DNA of 64,000 nt from Poecilobothrus nobilitatus (GCA_947095535.1 OX352774.1:76322416-76386415), one strand, 5' to 3'; shown: positions 11,790-26,481, numbered from the stretch's first letter. Numbers and translations are program-made. The notes: generated from the sequence alone by a model not told the origin.

Positions 11790-13262
11790 GGCACATATCC
11801 ATAGGGCCGGTGCATCCATATGCACAAATGGTACATAGTGAAACACTTGAGATTCAAAACTCTTACTTAAGATTGAAAAAGAAATACCCTAACGATATTC
11901 ATATTGAAAATTTGTACAAGCGTTATAAAACTAAAGTGTTTAAATTAATTGTTCAGGAAAAAAAAAATTATTGTTCCAACGTAATATCACAAACCCCAAG
12001 TAACGGCAGAAAGTTGTGGTGCCTATATAAACAAATGTTGTATAACGATAACCAAATAAGTATAAATAATTGCATAAAAGCAATTGACCTTGAAAATAGT
12101 ACCATCACTAATGAGCAGGAAATTGCCGACTCTATGAATGAGTTTTTCATAAATTCAACTAATGAGTTGAATATTTCAAAAGAGCCTGTAACAGTTAAGA
12201 GTGCAATAAATACAGACCTCCAATTAATTAATGAATAGTTAAAGAAGAACAAATTACTATTAAATATTAGCAAAACAAAAATTTTATTATTTGACAACGA
12301 AAAATTTAACAATATTAATTTTACTTTTAATAATACTAACATTGAAATTGTAAATTCATTTAATTACCTAGGTTTATTTATTGATAAAAAGTGGGATGTA
12401 CATGTAGATTAATTGGTCAGGAAAATTTCACCATATGTTTTCCTTCTTAAACGACTACAGAATTTTTTCACACAAAATACTTAATTTGTTATTTATTCCT
12501 CATATATCTTGTCGAATATAACGTATCTAAATCCACTATGGTGTACTTCGCCCCAATTATATTTAAATAAACTGGATATATTGAACAAAAAGGCAATAAA
12601 AATAATCCACAAACTTCCAATAAGATTTCCGACCGAATCGATTTATAATGATAGATATTTAAGTTTTTGAAAACATATGTAAAACAGAACTTTATCTTAC
12701 GGCTTTTAAAATAATTAGTAACACAATTAAGCACAATTTCATTATTAATCGAATGGTTGACATTCACAATCACAATACAAGAAATAAATCTAACTACTAC
12801 CTGTCACAAAAAGTTTATTGTCCAATATATTAGGTACATTATCTAACAATTCCCAGCAGTTTTGATTTCCAAGGATTTTTGCCAATCATCTGTGTGTCCA
12901 TTGTTTATCAAATATTTTAATACATAACTTGCTTTTTGTACATACGTATTAGGTATAGTGTTTGTTTTTTTTTATAAAGGTTTCTTTTTCTTGCTTGTTT
13001 TTTTTTTTTTATTATTTTTCTAAATGTTTTTTTTTTTTATTGTTTTTTTATTGTTTGTTGTTTTAAATTTTATTGAATTTTTAATTGAAAATTAAAATAC
13101 TCTAAATTTTGTTACAAATAAATGATCAACAAAAAAATATTTATAATTCTATTAGACCAGACAGCGAAAGCTAGGGTCGTAAGCAAACTAAAATGTATAT
13201 ATATATAAATCTATTGTAAAATTTATTTATAAGTTTTTGAAATAAAGAAAAAAAAAAAAAAA
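11790..13262 (+). pseudogene. Non-LTR retrotransposon (LINE) with RT core deleted
   Basis: The open frame at 11810-12238 encodes the linker region between endonuclease and reverse transcriptase of a LINE: YKTKVFKLIVQEKKNYCSN, GRKLWCLYKQ and EIADSMNEFFIN. After a stop comes KKNKLLLNISKTKILLFD (about 12245-12297) and FNYLGLFID (12362-12385), the segments that lie C-terminal to the RT catalytic core in intact elements. The FADD-containing centre is missing, so the deletion removed the core and joined its flanks. Broken downstream frames still show IHKLP-like and Tyr-rich C-terminal segments. The 3' end is probably the AATAAAG plus A-run at about 13242-13262. It is dead. Confidence 0.7.
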
Positions 13263-13329
13263 CAAACAGGGCGCGAGAATTTTAGGGCGCCAAATTTATT
13301 CGACATAAAAAATTATATGGGTGTGGGCC

Positions 13330-13640
13330 TATTTGTTGAAAAACAAAATGTCTAATTAAAAATGTTGAAAAACAAAATGTTGAAAAAAAAATGCTGAATG
13401 CAAAAAATATTTAATTTTATTTATCTCTCCTAATGCACAATGCCACATATACATACATATATATAAATATTCTGAAAAAGCCGTATAACCCTATTTTTTT
13501 AACTAACTCTACAATCTTTGCTAATTCAGAATCTCACATCCACATATATATATAAATATTCTGGAAAAAGCGTATAACCCCGATTTCGAATCCTACTCTA
13601 AAATCCCTCGGAATTATTTTGTTCCCATGTATATTTCAAA
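13330..13640. repeat. Minisatellite/fold-back type repeat, copy 1
   Basis: Three spaced AAAATGTTGAAAAA-type units at about 13355-13400 are followed by two copies of a roughly 115-bp unit containing GAAAAAGCCGTATAACCC and CTCTAAAATCC. The same two-part order occurs at 46.23-46.83 kb. Confidence 0.55.
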
Positions 13641-14179
13641 ACAAAAGCATTTCATATAGTGGGGTTTTTTATTATTATTTTCATTTAAGTTTTCCCGATT
13701 GATAAAACTTTTTTAAAATTTTGTTATCGCAAGATTTTGTGGTGTATATTTTGTAAATCTAAAATTTTCTTGCGCTAGATTTTATTGTTAAACATTTTGT
13801 AATGCTGTCTTATATACCGCTCTTATATCTATGAAATAGCTAAAATATATCGAACATATACATAGATATATTAATAATAAAACTATTTAAAATCCATTTT
13901 GTCAAATTAAGAAATAGCAACAAAAAACTCGGAAATAGAAAACATATATTATCCAAATGAAAAATACTTTAAAAAATTCAATTGAAAAGAGCTTAAAACT
14001 AACGAAAGGATTCACATTTCTAGACGAAAAAAAAGTATATTCAGAATAACGAAAGATTACCGTTAATATTATATTATATCATATAAACAGAAAAATCGCT
14101 GACCAGAGAATTTCATATAACTAAGAAAGTCTAGATAATATTAATTTAAAATATAATAGGAATAATACACAAATATTAA

Positions 14180-14640
14180 GGTTTGGTAGTTTCTTTAAAG
14201 TAATGTTAAGAATCCAACCCTTCAAAATCGTAAACGTGCTGCTGAAAATATCGAATAAACTGTGAACCAAATTGTGAATGAAAACCGAGAAGAATCAATT
14301 AGATGTCGTTCACAAGAACTTGTCAATGAAACAAGCTACAGAAACATGATTACTGTTTTTTTTTTTTTGTGGTATGAATTAGATGATTTCGGTTGGGACG
14401 ATATGTGGTTTCAACAAGATGCTACAACATACTATTCATCTTATGACACAATCATTTTAATGAGAGAAAAGTGTAATGTCCAGAAATTTCCACGATACAT
14501 TATTCGTGTTTTTGGTAAGAACTTAAGTGTAGATTTATCAGAAAAAGTGACCAAAAATTGATGTTTCAAAATCGAATTTTTAAAAAACTCCAGAGGCGGT
14601 CAAATAATTTTTAAATAATAAAAGTTATGAATTTTAAAAT
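14180..14640 (+). pseudogene. Mariner-like transposase remnant
   Basis: Conceptual translation reads LQNRKRAAENIE-stop, then VNQIVNENREESIRCRSQEL, an N-terminal helix-turn-helix region typical of a mariner-like transposase. It jumps to WYELDDFGWDDMWFQQDATT, which holds the second catalytic Asp of the DDE/D site. Past the ORF stop near 14561 a C-terminal trace ending in FLKTPEAV remains. The middle of the protein (first catalytic Asp) and the third acidic residue are missing. The 14262-14561 open frame is only the least damaged part of it. Confidence 0.75.
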
Positions 14641-17229
14641 TTTTTTTTTTTCTGCTTCTTGTTCAAATTTTCAAAAGACACTAAGAAAATACAAGCCTCC
14701 TTGGTAGTTTGGTATTTTTACCCAATAAAATTTAGCTATCCTTATTGCCATTATAATAAAATAATAACCCTTACCGCAAAAACAGTATAATTAAAAGGTG
14801 AACGGAGTATTACGGGCGGGAAAAACAAGTATAATTAATATGTATTATATTAATTGTAATTTTCGATTTTCTTTTGCTATTGGATTTTATTCTGTACATT
14901 TATTTAAACTTTTAATAAAAATTAATTGAATTACATGGGTATAAATTACATTTTAAATCATATTTCGTACAACCTTAAATCCAATATACCTTTTACTTTT
15001 TATTTTATTATTTTTTTTTTTAATTTAACTTATTTTCAATGGTTATTATATTTGTTTTAAAGCCCACCTGTTAATTTTTCTTTTTATTTATTTGAAATTT
15101 ATGTACATATTAAAATTTTCCACGAGGTTAGTTGAAATTTTATGATTATGATATGGTAATGGTAAAAATATGTTAAAGAAATGGTAAAAGAATTGCTAAA
15201 AGAAAATCCAAAAAGTACAATAAAACCATAAGTATAATATAACATTTGATGTGATTTACATGAATAAGAAAATATAAATATAACTATGTATATATAAATA
15301 TATATTATGATGATGTATTATAGTATATAAACTTAACTTTTATATGGTAAACTTTTAGCTCCCATGTCCAATTTCTTTTTAACTTTCCACACAGATATTT
15401 TGGCTCATTTAATGAATTTTTGTTTAGTTCCCAATTGACGCATACATCATAGAGTAACCCTAATGGTACTTTGAAAATTTAAGGTGTAAGTTAACTTATA
15501 TTTATACAACTCTCATATACATATACACATATATATATATATATAAATATAAAGTAAAAAATTATAAACTTATATATGACGTAAAAAGAAAATAAGAAAA
15601 AAATCATACACGAAAACTAAAAGGAAGTATATATCCTTATTTTCTAATTCTTTATTTCGTTTTCTTTTTCTTAAATTTATATACAACTTTAATAAAATCA
15701 AAAATTTTCATATTTTCGTGGTGTAAAAATTTCTATTTAAAGTAAAGTGATGCTTTTCATTCCCTTTTTGTTGTATTCTTAAATATTTGGTGTTTGTTTG
15801 TTATATTCTGTATATGCCCACTTAAAAATGCCCACGTATTTATGGTATATATTATATAACAAAAAAAAAAAAGATATTTCATTCCATAAATCTTTATGAG
15901 GTCAACGAATTTTTATTATTTTTAAATATGATTTATATGTAGTATTTTTTAGCAGAAATTTTAGCTCTGTATCTTTTAGAATAATAGAAAATCAAAAACA
16001 AAAAACACAAAATATTTTTTTGAGACTGTCTCTAAACCATATATACAAACTTACACATTAACAATTTGTTAACATTTCATTTAAATTTAATAAAACACAT
16101 ATATATCGTATGCTTATATAAAAATATAACTATAATAATATAATAAATTATTATATAATTAAATAAATATTATATTTAGATTCTTAAATCTGTTTTTGAA
16201 AGTTATAAACAAACAAAACGGTTTCATTTTTGAAAATATAAATATTATTTATATTTAAATTAAATGCTAAAGGATCAAAAGACATTTTGTTTTTTTTTTT
16301 TCAAGAATACAGAAATAATGACCGAAATAATTTTTACGAAAAATGAGGGAAATATTTTATTATATACATGTAAGTAACTAAAAGAAATTTTACCTATATT
16401 TTTTCTCTGCTTCCGGTTCAGTTTAATTTTTTCATTTTGTTTTTTTTTTTTTTTTATATAAAGTAATATGTAAAGTTGAAATATAATTTATTGCTTAATC
16501 AAAACATATTTTTAAGTTTAAATTCTATTTAAATTTAAATAGAAATTTATTATTATCACAGTTATATAAATCACAGATTCGATGACTAACTGAATTTTTA
16601 GCAAAATGTAAGTTTCATTAAGTTATCTGTTATTGTTGAAAGATTCAAGTTATGTGTTAAATAGCAGGGGAATAAAAAGTAATACAAATGCTCATCCCTA
16701 TATGCGGTCGAAATTGCTAAATGGAAAACGATAGGTGTTGTAAATCATTCATAATCTGAATATTCTACATCTGGATTCTATTGAACACATCTGCATCCCT
16801 AGTGAATTCGATTTGCTTATATAATATGGAAAAATTCAAAAAGAAATAAAACATTTTCCACCAATCAACACCCCGAATCTTCTCTCAATTTTTCTCAACA
16901 TAGTACTCATGTACTCATCCTTCCACCCCTCCTTAAATCCAAACAAGTAATTTTTATAGATGCATAAATATGAACAAATTTAGATGCATAAATATTTCTT
17001 TTAGATGCATAAATATTTTTAGATTTAGAGTTCATATACTTTTACTTAATTTATAAAAGAATATTTCTAAATTTTTTCAAATATCCTAATAACCGTAATT
17101 CCAAATAAATTAAATACACAAAACATGCAGCCATACTGAAATATATCTTTTCTTTATTGTATCGGTGCAAACATTATTTTAAGGATATAATAATTTTACA
17201 ATTACGTTTGTGACAATGTAAAGTGTACA
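14641..17229. other. Intergenic, nothing recognised
   Basis: AT-rich sequence with A/T homopolymers and TATA microsatellite (for example 15525-15545). A few less AT-rich patches (15355-15480, 16660-16920) look unique but hold no open frame with domain content. Confidence 0.5.
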
Positions 17230-17420
17230 TTATATTTTTGCTCGCAATTTAATTCTGAATCGATTTAGTTATGTGTATCCGTTCGCACGAAAACTAAAAA
17301 AACTATTGAGCTACGATTTTGAAATTTTTATCTATATTCACTTATACAGGGGTCCGGGTTTTATGTTAACGGCTTTTGCAAAATTCAGTTAATCTAAACA
17401 GTCATACAAAACTCTGAAAT
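17230..17420 (+). repeat. Diverged copy of the 5.3 kb dispersed repeat
   Basis: GAATCGATTTAGTTATGTGTATCCGTTCGCACGAAAACT matches in order the AGTCGATTTAGCGGTGTCCGT...CGCACGATAACT part of the repeat at 5400-5460. It is not followed by the 142-bp array. Confidence 0.45.
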
Positions 17421-19629
17421 TTTGTAACCTCATATTTTTGTACTTATTTTAGTTAAAATCTGAAATTTTTGAATAAAAGATTTCTAATTTAATAGCAACA
17501 ATTTCTGGAAAATTTTATTAATTTGGGGCAACGGATTCGAATAGCTAGTCATCACAAGTCTAAACTTTATATAAATATTTCACTTGACAGTTAATTGTGG
17601 TTAATTATGTCAGATATCAAAACATTTTTTTTATGATGATTAAATTTTATCGAAACAGCGTAATATGTACTATGTTCATATAGACAACCTAGAATTGATC
17701 CAAAACAACTCTGTACTCTTTCCTTCTTTTATATTAAATTTAATTTTTATCCTTTAATGACTGGAAAATTATGCAAAATATCTTTGGCATATTTATTAAA
17801 ATTATTATCGTCAAATGTTTCAATGTTTCTTAAATATAATAAAAAATTTCTTTAATATTACTAAAAAAAAAAAAAAAATAAAAATAAACCCTTAATATGC
17901 CTGCTTAAAATACTATTAAATTTACATACTAAAGTACTAGCAAAATACTCCTACATACTTGCATATTCTAGTCTTAATCTAAAAATTTTTATTAAACCAA
18001 CACATGTACACTTTAAGAACGAACATAATTTTTTATTACAAAATGAATTGTTTTCACCTGTACAGCTAATAAAAAACAAAACTTTTAACACTTTACTTAA
18101 ATGTAATTATAAACATTATTAAATAAATGTAAATTTAAAACATGCCAATTAAAAAACACATTTAGAATTTTAATATACAGAAAATTAATAGTAATTTTTT
18201 GTCTAACACTTAATTTAATTGTCATAAAAAAGTACTAGACATAAATAAATACATAAGAAAATATTTCATTTTAACCTATAAAAAAAACATCGCACTTTTT
18301 TATTTAAAAATTAAAAAACATTTTATTTCATATTTATTTTAGGTATATATTCTTAAATAAAATTTAATTTATAATATTAATTTCATTAAAAATAAAAATT
18401 GAAAAGAGTTGAACTAAGTTGAATTTAGTTGAACAAAATTTAGTTTAAATTACGATACAAAACACAAAAAAATAAAAAAAAAATAAATGGAAGAGAAAAA
18501 ATAAAGGTTATTTTTAATTAAAGAGAAAAAGAAAAGGATGAGAAGTAAAATAAAAAAAAAAAACAAAAAAAAAAAAACTCTTTCATTTCGAAAAAAAAAA
18601 ATCAATTGATTATTGCTATCTCATTTTGTATTGTTATCATTTTTTCTTTCTTTGTCAAATAAAACTTTTGTTAATGAAGAAAAAAAAAATTTTTTTTTTC
18701 CACCTTACTTTTACTATTTAATTTTATTTTTCTATTATATACCCATTGTTCATTCGTTCCATTGTTTGTCTTCAAATTCATCAATCTTCTTTCCTTTTTT
18801 TTTTTTTTTTTTAATTTTCTTTCAATGAAAGCTTCATCTCTTGTTATTTTAATACCAGGATTACTGAAATATAATATATAACATTTTTATTTTACTATAT
18901 ACATAGATGGTTCTACCGCTTACTACCGCTTACAAAACTTTTCATATAATGAACACATTTATTAATGTGATTCACATTGAATTTCTTAAATTATTTTAAT
19001 TATCTTAAATTTTGAAAATGTATTTATAATATTTTGGGTATACATTTACGTTTTGAAAATCTTGCATATTATATTAGATACTAGGAGAGACACGATTTCT
19101 TATAGGATGGTTATAATAATGATATAAATAATATTCGGATATAATTTGTAACTAAAAGTGACAGTTCGCTTTCATACTTCTTGTCGTTTTCTTAAGGGAA
19201 ATGTAAATTTTCCTTAAAAGACATCAAGTAATGTAAAAACGTCAAAAAAACTTAGAATTATCTTCACGTATGAGTTTGAAGAGTTTTAATCACTAAAATC
19301 AATTCCCTTTGGCCTTTGTAACCTAAACAATATGGATTTAACACTTTAAGTACTTGTAGTATATACCATATAGTTGCTGAGGAAATGTTTTTATTTTTTT
19401 TTTTTATAATTAAACAAACCATCTAACGTATTTTATATCTTTTTTTAATTGATGAAGGCTGAACTAACGCATCAGAAATCGCAACACTCTAGATCCTTAA
19501 TGCACCTACAAAACGTAGGATAACGTATTCTACAATATTTAGTTTTAAGTTTTCTTAGATTTATGCCACGATGATAAAGTTTCTTATATTTATGTCAGAA
19601 AGTTCACGTAAATCTTAGAAAAGGAAACA

Positions 19630-19755
19630 CCAAGATATTGTAACCTTTTTCTTGACAGACTGGTTCACGTCCAAAGAAAGTGCTCCAAGTACCGAGATAT
19701 TGTAACCTTTTTCTTGACAAACTGGTTCACGTGCAAAGAAAGTGCTCCAAGTACT
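19630..19755 (+). repeat. Two-copy 62-bp tandem duplication
   Basis: GATATTGTAACCTTTTTCTTG starts at 19634 and again at 19696. The following ACTGGTTCACGT and AAAGAAAGTGCTCCAAGTAC are also duplicated. There are few differences, so the event is recent. Confidence 0.9.
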
Positions 19756-22700
19756 CTATAACGTCAATTCCTCTGAAAATATAATTCAGAGATTTTTTAA
19801 AATCTAAAATTAAGATCCACATGCAAACCTAATCTTCCAGCATGTCTATACCGATAAAACAAACATGTAACATGTAATTGTTTTTTTTAAAGCAATTATA
19901 TATATATATATATATGTTTACTTGTATATTCTAAAAACCAATACTCAATAATATATTTTGGATATAAAAGCTCAATTGCATTTTCAAGGTCCATTAACAT
20001 TAAAATCCATTAAGAGAGTATCTAATACAAATTTTTTTTTTTACAATGGGAAGGGATCATGGATTGTATCATAGATTTGATTGACTTCATTAGGAAAATT
20101 ATTTGTTTAGATTTTATCTTCATACCTATACCTACCTATACATGCAATTTATTTTGCTTTTATCATATTTATTTATCTCTTTCTTTTTTTTTTTGTTTCT
20201 TTCTTATTTTTCGTTTTTATTGTTGCATACATTATTAGAAGTATTCAAATGGAAAATTTTTTTTTATATTGTTTGTTCATAATATGCATAAAGGTATATA
20301 TGTTTATGTATTATGTACATGGTATTGTATTTATGTACATACGTTATATAAAATTATGTTCTACTTTTGTTTGTTGGGTGGAGATTTCTCGATACCTATC
20401 GATGTTTATTTGTATGTTTGATTGTGGTTACAAAAAAAAAGGCGATTATTCATTAATAGGTACGATATACAAGATAATGAAGCTTAGACAGTAACCTTTT
20501 TTGTATATGTCCTATTATATGTATTTATAGATATATCTGTTATATATATTATTATATAATATGTACTGATTTAAACAATTATCTATGGGTTTTCTTATTA
20601 CTATATTATGATATAATATTTCATCAATAAATTATTGTTAGTTTTGGTTTAATCTTTTGTCCAGTGTTCTATATATGTATGTGTATGTAAATAATGTATA
20701 CTTAAGCCATAATATAACAATGAAAAATGTAATTTATCACTTTCAATTTATATTTTAACATATAAATGTATATTTATGTATTTTTATATGTATACACTTA
20801 CTATATAAAATATCGATTATCGCATTTGACTAAACAGATATAACAGAGATGGGGCTATTTGCTAAATCGAAAAATATATAAACAAAAATATAATAAATTC
20901 ACAAATATTTTATAGAAAAGAAAAATAAATTGAAAGAAGAGTCAGAAAAAGGAAATCTTTTAAATTATTTTGAGAAAATAAAGTTACTCTACTGTTAAAC
21001 TCCATTAATGGAAATATATACATATATATATTTTTAAATTATGAGACATTTTTATTTTATTTTAATGTAACTGTTATTGTAAATATTTTTGTTATTACTT
21101 AGTTTTTATGTTCCTGATGATGATGATGATAATGATAATGATCATAATGATGAAAATCGATCAAAATAGAAAATTTTTCATAAAAAATCATGAAGATAAT
21201 GTCACCCATAAAAAAAATTATTTTTTTTTTTTTTTATAGCAAAAAAGAAATTAAACTAAAACTTTGTCCTCCCTTAATAACATTTCATATTTTGGATTGT
21301 TTTCAAAAATATATTTTAATGTGCTACAAATAAAGTTGAAAAGGCAAAAAGAAAATTAAAAAAAAAATAAAAAATAAAACAAAAAAAAAATCTGGGTAAA
21401 AATAAGTGTTTAATCCTAGAAAATGAAAAGTTATTTTTTAATGGGATTTTAAAAAACAAAAAATAAAGAAACAAAATAAAAAATAAATTTAAATTAATTC
21501 TTTTCAAAAACAGTTGTTGCAAAAATTCTATTAAAAATTATATTCCATTTTTCTAATAAAAATTGTAGTAAAAACATAAAAACACCCACCATTTTAAATT
21601 TAAACAACAAACAAACAAACAGAAAAAGTCAATCACGTAAAATAATATTATTAAATTAAAATTTGAAAATAAGTGACATTGTCAAATCTTGATAAAAACA
21701 AAATATAAGTGATTTAATTACGTATATACCTAGGAAAGAGAAGTGAAATGAACAAAAACAATGAAACAGATTCACTCATATAAAAAGTGTTCAAATCAAA
21801 AAATAAATTGAATTACTGCAAGTGAACAAAAAAAAAAAAAAACAAAACAAGTGAAACAAAAAGAAAACAGTGAAAAAAAAACAAGTGAATAAAGCAAAAA
21901 ACAAAAGTATAAAAATCATATAATATAAATGTTATAAATTTAGTTGACATTTAGGAAATGGGGAAGAAAGAAAATAAAAACATAATTTTAGAACTCAAGA
22001 AAATTCAAGGAAAAATCAAATAAATCCCTATACTAAATTAAATTTAAACTAAAAAGTAATGCTAACAAGGAGCAAAAAAGAAAATATGAGAAATTTTTCC
22101 ATTTTTAAATGGATATTTATTATAGGACAAAGAAAATATAAAATTAAAGAAGAACAGTTCTAGGGGAATAGAAAAATTAATAATGAGAAAAAATATAAAA
22201 TGCTATAATTTTTAGAAAAATGAAAATCCTTAGACATTATTCTTGGCAAATGGTAAAAACAAAATGAAAAAAAAAAAACTTAATCAAAAATTTAAAAAAA
22301 AACCAATGTAAAAAATGGAATGGAATAAAAATTTAAAGTTTCACTACTCTTTGGAACAAAACAAAATACAGAAAAAAAAATGAACTATGAAAAAACCAAA
22401 AATACAGAGAATTTAAACAATGTAATATTTAAAACTGAAAAAGAATTTTCTTTTTTAAATAAAGATGCAAAGATGAGGGAAATGACAATATTAGCAGACC
22501 TTATAAATTAAAGATTCCGTATATCTAAGAAGGCACGTACTACATTTTGTTTTTTTTTTTCTTTTTACATGTTTGTCTATTTTTTTTAACCGTTTTGTTT
22601 TTTTTTTTTAAGAAATTTGCATTTTGTTTAACCACATATTCATAAGATAAAAATCTTTTTCGAGGAATTTAAAACAACAAAAGAAAAACAAAAGGAAATC

Positions 22701-25700
22701 TGAAGTTTTTTTTTTTCTCAATTCAAATTTGTATTCCAAAATAAATGAAAAATTTATGAAAACGGAATCCATCTGGAAATAAACAGTACCATAGAATCAC
22801 ATATAGGTATATAGACATTAATATTATAAAATCTATTTAAGATTTTTAAGAATTTAATAACAAAAATCAAAACAGAAAAAATATACATTTTGCAACCGAA
22901 TCCTAACTTAAACAATAAAACGACAGCCACCCTATAGAAAATTTTAAAAAAAGAAAAACAACAAAAAATTATTTTTCATCACTTTCTTTATAACTTTTTA
23001 TATAATTCTTTATCATCCTGAAATGTAAAATTTTCATTTGAATGCGGTTAATCTATGATTATTATATTTATTTTTCTTTTTTCAAATATAAAAAAAAAAT
23101 AGACATCTTTATAGAAAATATATTATTATACATACATATATATATACATACTTATACATAATATAAATCCTGTGACAACTTGAATAGAATGAATAAGAAA
23201 TTCTTCTTCATATTTTTGTTTTCTACTTTTATTTTTGTCGTATTTTTTTTTATATATTTTTTTTTTTTTTATTTTTTAAATAATATTTTCGTTCCACATT
23301 AACATCCACATACAATAATAATTTAATGTGGTTTGAAATGTCGTATTGCTAAGAAAATAGCAATAGATTAATGCTATTACCCTGCGTTATGTCGTATTTT
23401 CCGTTTTAGACATATACAGGAAATATTTGATATAAAACAATAATTCCATTTAATTTACAGTTATATCGCGTACAAATTACATATACATATACATATGTAT
23501 ATTGTGTGTAAAATAATTTGTATTGTGTAATATATTGTAAATGATTTAGAAACAAAATAAATGTTGGGCTATATGTTGTTATGTCATTTTCAGCTACCAT
23601 GTCATTAAAATCATTGTCATTTTAAATTTACCACTATAATACATTTCTGTATTGTGATATATTGAAATCATTACGTTATGTTCTGGTTTAAATGTTGTAA
23701 ATTTTCATGAAAGTGTAGAAAACCAAAAAAAAAACAAAAAATAGAAAAACAAATGAAGAATAACAAGAGAAATGCAAAAAGGTAGAAAAAAACCTTATAA
23801 AAGCTTCAACAGAAATATACGTAGTTAAAATGTTAGAATTTGACATTTAAAATATATACATAAACCTTACTTACTTCCATATATATTTGCATGTATGTAT
23901 ATATGTAAGTATTAGAAAAATAAAATGTTCTTTAATTATATATTGAAAAATCTCATTTAAAATGATGTTATAATGTAATATGCTGTAATAAGAACATCAA
24001 ACTATGGTATAGCTATATATACATAAATGGATTCTTTCAGATTTTTAGAAATAGAAAGAAAAAAAAAGTGCAAAAACAAATTGTGTAAAACTCAATGAAC
24101 ATTATGTTTAGTAGGTATCCTTAAAAAAAATTTTTTTTTTTTTTTAAATTAAAATTCTAATCAAGCGGCATTGATTTGGGTTAAGATTTGAAGAAACATT
24201 TCTAAAAATAATAAATAAGATGGATGAGTATTAGACCATAAGAAAAAAAACAGATTAGAGATAAGAAAAAAAAAAAAAAAAAAGAAATAGATAAGCTTTA
24301 CAGAAAAAAAATATTTCCTTTTCTTATTTTTTTCGATACCAATACCATTATCTTGACAATAAATAAATGAGAAAAATGCGCAAAATGTTTCTATTTGATT
24401 TGCTGTCAATGTTATTATCAGATCGAAAAAAAAAATGATATATTTATATAATTGGATATAGATTAATGTTTACAAGAGATTTATAAGCACAGCAATTGTT
24501 TTTTCTTACATACCAAGTTTAATGATATATATTATATTATATATACCCACCTCTTTACATTGATATACATATGTATATACAAGTACAAAGTTTTTTTCTT
24601 TTTTTTTTACTAATATTTTAACATAGTATGATGTATTTTAAAAAGAAACGTATAACGGTTTTTTAATAACCCCAACAAAATTGTTTATGTTCCGCCCAAA
24701 CATTAAACAAAAACATTTTTCGTCAAAACAATATATACATATGTAATTATTATGTATCTGCGATATATATTATTGCTAATGAAAAGGGTAGAAATTTTTA
24801 AGGAAGTTTCAAATGTTGAATAGCTTTTTAATCCTATACTAGATACTAACTTACCACTCATAGAAAAATCCCACAACAAAAAAAAATATTTTAGTCTGTA
24901 TAAAAGATGTTTGATTTGTACATAATAGGTATATATACAAAAAAAAAGAAATAAAATGTAATAAGAAAAATAAAAGAAACAAGAAAATAAAACAAGAAAA
25001 TAAAAATGGGAAAAAAAAAAATTCACCATCTAAAAAAAAAATTACGTACAATCCATAAAGTGCCTCTAAATAAGCGTCATAAAATAATTCGTTTGGTTGG
25101 TTTTTTCTTAATTTATATTCAAATCTTACAATATTATATACATATATATAACATTATATGAATATATATACACTTATAATATATATATATATATAAATAA
25201 AAAGAAAAGTAGTTATGTTTGGTTCGTTTTGCAAAATCATTAAAGCATGCTCTTTTTCTTTTTTTTTTTTGTTACTTTTTTTTTACATTTTTTGCATTTT
25301 CTTAAGATTTTATTTTTATTTTATTTTTTATGATTCTCTTTGCCATTTATAATAAAAATGTAAATTAACGATCTGCCAACCAAGATCTTTAGTAGTATTA
25401 GTAAAATTTTTATAATCTAATTTTATAATGCTTTTTACTTTGCTTTGTTATTTACAAAAAACAAAAAAAAAAAAAGAAAGAACAAATATAATCGCTAGCA
25501 CCCTTAATCATAATATACACAAAGAGAAAACTGGAGCCAAAGCAAAAAATAAACAAATTTTTTTTTCTTGAGGAATATACTTATTATAATATACATATAC
25601 ATATGTACAAAATATGTTTATTCCAAAAAAGTTTATAAATCATCTATACCAAACTTTAAATTATCTTTGGATTTTGAAATATTTTATGGAAAATATAAGT

Positions 25701-26481
25701 ATTTAAAGTATTTCAAATTTAACATTAAAACGAAAAAAATTAAATAAATAACGGAACTTCCTTAATTCAAATTAAAACTAGTTTAAGTAAGAGATATTTG
25801 GAATTGTTGATATAAAAGTTTGCGCCTACCAAATTCAATAGAATTAAAATTCCCTTATTGTGATAAAGAAAATTTCTGCTTAAGAAAAAATTTATTTTCT
25901 CCCATAAGGTAGTACAATATTAGACCCATCAAGACTTTTAATCACGAAATTTTGATAAATATCGATTTTTCAATTTCGTTAAGCGTCCAAAACTCCATTT
26001 GTGGAAGTATATCTATTTATATTCAACTGTATAATATGTAACACGACTAACTCAAAAATAATTTGACTTTAATAAATAGAATTCAAAGCACAGCCTGATA
26101 GACACAGGCGTTACATACATTGGCGTTTCAATAAAATCAAAATTACCATTTTGAACTTGGAATAATGGAATATAATAAAATTTTACTTCCTTGTTTTATT
26201 TTCGAAATATGAATAGTTTATTAAATTTTATTAGATTCAAAAAGTGTATGTGTTAATTTGAAAAAAACATATCTTTAGATAAATTTTTTTTAATTCATCA
26301 GGAAATTAGAAAATATTAGAAAAGTAATCTGTATAATAAACATTTACTTGAATAAATTTGAAAATAACTTTACTTTAATAAAAAAAATTTTTCAGTTTAA
26401 TTAAAAAAGAAAAATTCTTTTTAATTTAAAAAATATTTATTAATTTTTTAATAATTTAATATATTTTCCTATATTTTACAG
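19756..26481. other. Gene-poor region upstream of gene A
   Basis: No exon could be supported. There is a GATGAT/AATGAT trinucleotide run at 21115-21155 and strong A-over-T bias at about 21600-22500 and 23690-23830, which resembles insect 5' leader sequence. The missing 5' exon of gene A should lie here or further left. Open frames at 20249-20494 and 24703-25051 consist of homopolymer- and TATA-derived residues. Confidence 0.4.

Noticed and set aside
11968..12342. 124-codon minus-strand frame
   Set aside because: Antisense of the LINE remnant, whose sense strand gives recognisable LINE segments.
20249..20494. 81-codon frame rich in Tyr/Met/Ile
   Set aside because: Composition follows TATGTA-type microsatellite; no domain.
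22380..22511. 43-codon frame MNYEKTKNTENL... as first exon of gene A
   Set aside because: It contains no phase-1 donor and ends in a stop, so it cannot join the exon at 26482.
24703..25051. Minus-strand Phe-rich frames, and an ATGAGTG|GTAAGT start-plus-donor at about 24860
   Set aside because: The Phe run comes from a poly-A tract. The short exon candidate has no partner exon that I could find.
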